From contig NZ_NIOF01000001.1 of NCBI RefSeq assembly GCF_002205645.1, positions 186,001 through 250,000 of the forward strand: a DNA stretch of 64,000 bases, given 5' to 3'. This document shows positions 63,715 through 64,000 of the stretch, piece after piece; within the stretch, counting starts at the first letter, position 1; each line of letters begins with the position of its first letter. The notes beneath the pieces are model-generated. The model searched no databases. It was given only the letters and a program-made list of their open reading frames with translations, and was not told the DNA's origin. The stretch comes from Roseateles aquatilis (lineage in GTDB: Bacteria > Pseudomonadota > Gammaproteobacteria > Burkholderiales > Burkholderiaceae_C). A program made the position numbers and the translations under genes.

Positions 63715-64000
63715 ATGATCCGCCGCCTTCCGCTCCTGCTCGCCGCCCTCCTCCTGGCGACCGGCCTGGTCTCTCCGGCCCGGGCCGACGACTTCCTGCA
63801 TCAGCCGACCAACGTGCGCATCCCCGACACCATCGCGGGCTTCGTGCGGAAGGACATCAAGGATCTGGAGGCGAGCACGCCGGGCCATGGCGTGCAGATC
63901 AACTTCGCCAAGGAAGGCGCCTACACCGCCACGCTCTTCATCTACACCGACGCGCGCATCCGCGCGGCCGCCTCGCTGTCGGACGAGTTCATCGTCCAGG
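63715..64000 (+). CDS. Secreted hypothetical protein, cut by window edge
   Basis: Ninety-five codons are visible. ATG 63715-63717 begins a clear signal peptide (LPLLLAALLLATGLVSPARA), cleaved before DDFLHQ. The mature start PTNVRIPDTIAGFVRKDIKD suggests a periplasmic protein with a mixed alpha/beta fold. It runs off the right edge in frame. The family is not recognised. Confidence 0.75.
   Translation, partial: MIRRLPLLLAALLLATGLVSPARADDFLHQPTNVRIPDTIAGFVRKDIKDLEASTPGHGVQINFAKEGAYTATLFIYTDARIRAAASLSDEFIVQ

Noticed and set aside
63541-63888. 115-codon minus-strand frame near the right edge
   Set aside because: It lies opposite a gene start with a clear signal peptide, and carries no recognisable domain.

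Overview
The window is high-GC DNA with densely packed operons, many joined by 4-base ATGA or GTGA stop/start overlaps. The gene content fits a betaproteobacterium of the order Burkholderiales, plausibly the Roseateles/Mitsuaria/Rubrivivax group. This placement comes from gene content and cluster style, not from a marker gene. No rRNA, tRNA, CRISPR array, transposase or integrase was found.

Region 1 (1-17.3 kb) is an exosortase A (XrtA/PEP-CTERM) exopolysaccharide locus read leftwards. The order is export lipoprotein, chain-length protein, tyrosine autokinase, outer-membrane protein, secretion ATPase, DUF3473 deacetylase, FemAB-like transferase, glycosyltransferase, exosortase fused to EpsI, second glycosyltransferase, AsnB-type amidotransferase and a third glycosyltransferase cut by the window edge. 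Upstream are a lone ThiF-type adenylyltransferase and, divergently, a PEP-CTERM protein that is a candidate substrate of the exosortase. The PEP-CTERM gene has a near-perfect sigma-54 promoter.

Region 2 (17.3-25.3 kb) starts with a repeat-rich non-coding stretch. It then carries a leftward operon of a SPINDLY/OGT-type glycosyltransferase, a LapB-type type I secretion ABC protein, an HlyD adaptor and a TolC-type channel. A very good sigma-28 (FliA) promoter lies upstream, suggesting control with the late flagellar genes. No secreted substrate is encoded here.

Region 3 (25.3-33 kb) holds housekeeping and miscellaneous genes: a DUF1993 protein, a D-2-hydroxyacid dehydrogenase, a two-gene chromate transporter, upp, rlmB, a DUF1624 acyltransferase and a lipoprotein hydrolase.

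Region 4 (33-41.8 kb) is an RND tripartite efflux operon with a divergent BaeSR-like two-component pair. Between pump and outer-membrane channel sit three 144-bp tandem repeats, each with a long hairpin, that stay open in the channel's reading frame. The response regulator has an inserted Asn between its conserved Lys and Pro.

Region 5 (41.9-55.9 kb) contains a large secreted VIT/VWA/DUF2135 protein, a GH15 glucanase, a penicillin-acylase family enzyme, a QseBC-like two-component pair, a class C beta-lactamase-like serine hydrolase and small hypotheticals.

Region 6 (55.9-64 kb) is a tightly overlapping leftward operon (RDD, SpoIIM-like, membrane protein, DUF4129, DUF4350, MoxR, DUF58) followed by a DUF805 protein. 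A 43-residue ORF leads it, and a secreted protein diverges off the right edge.
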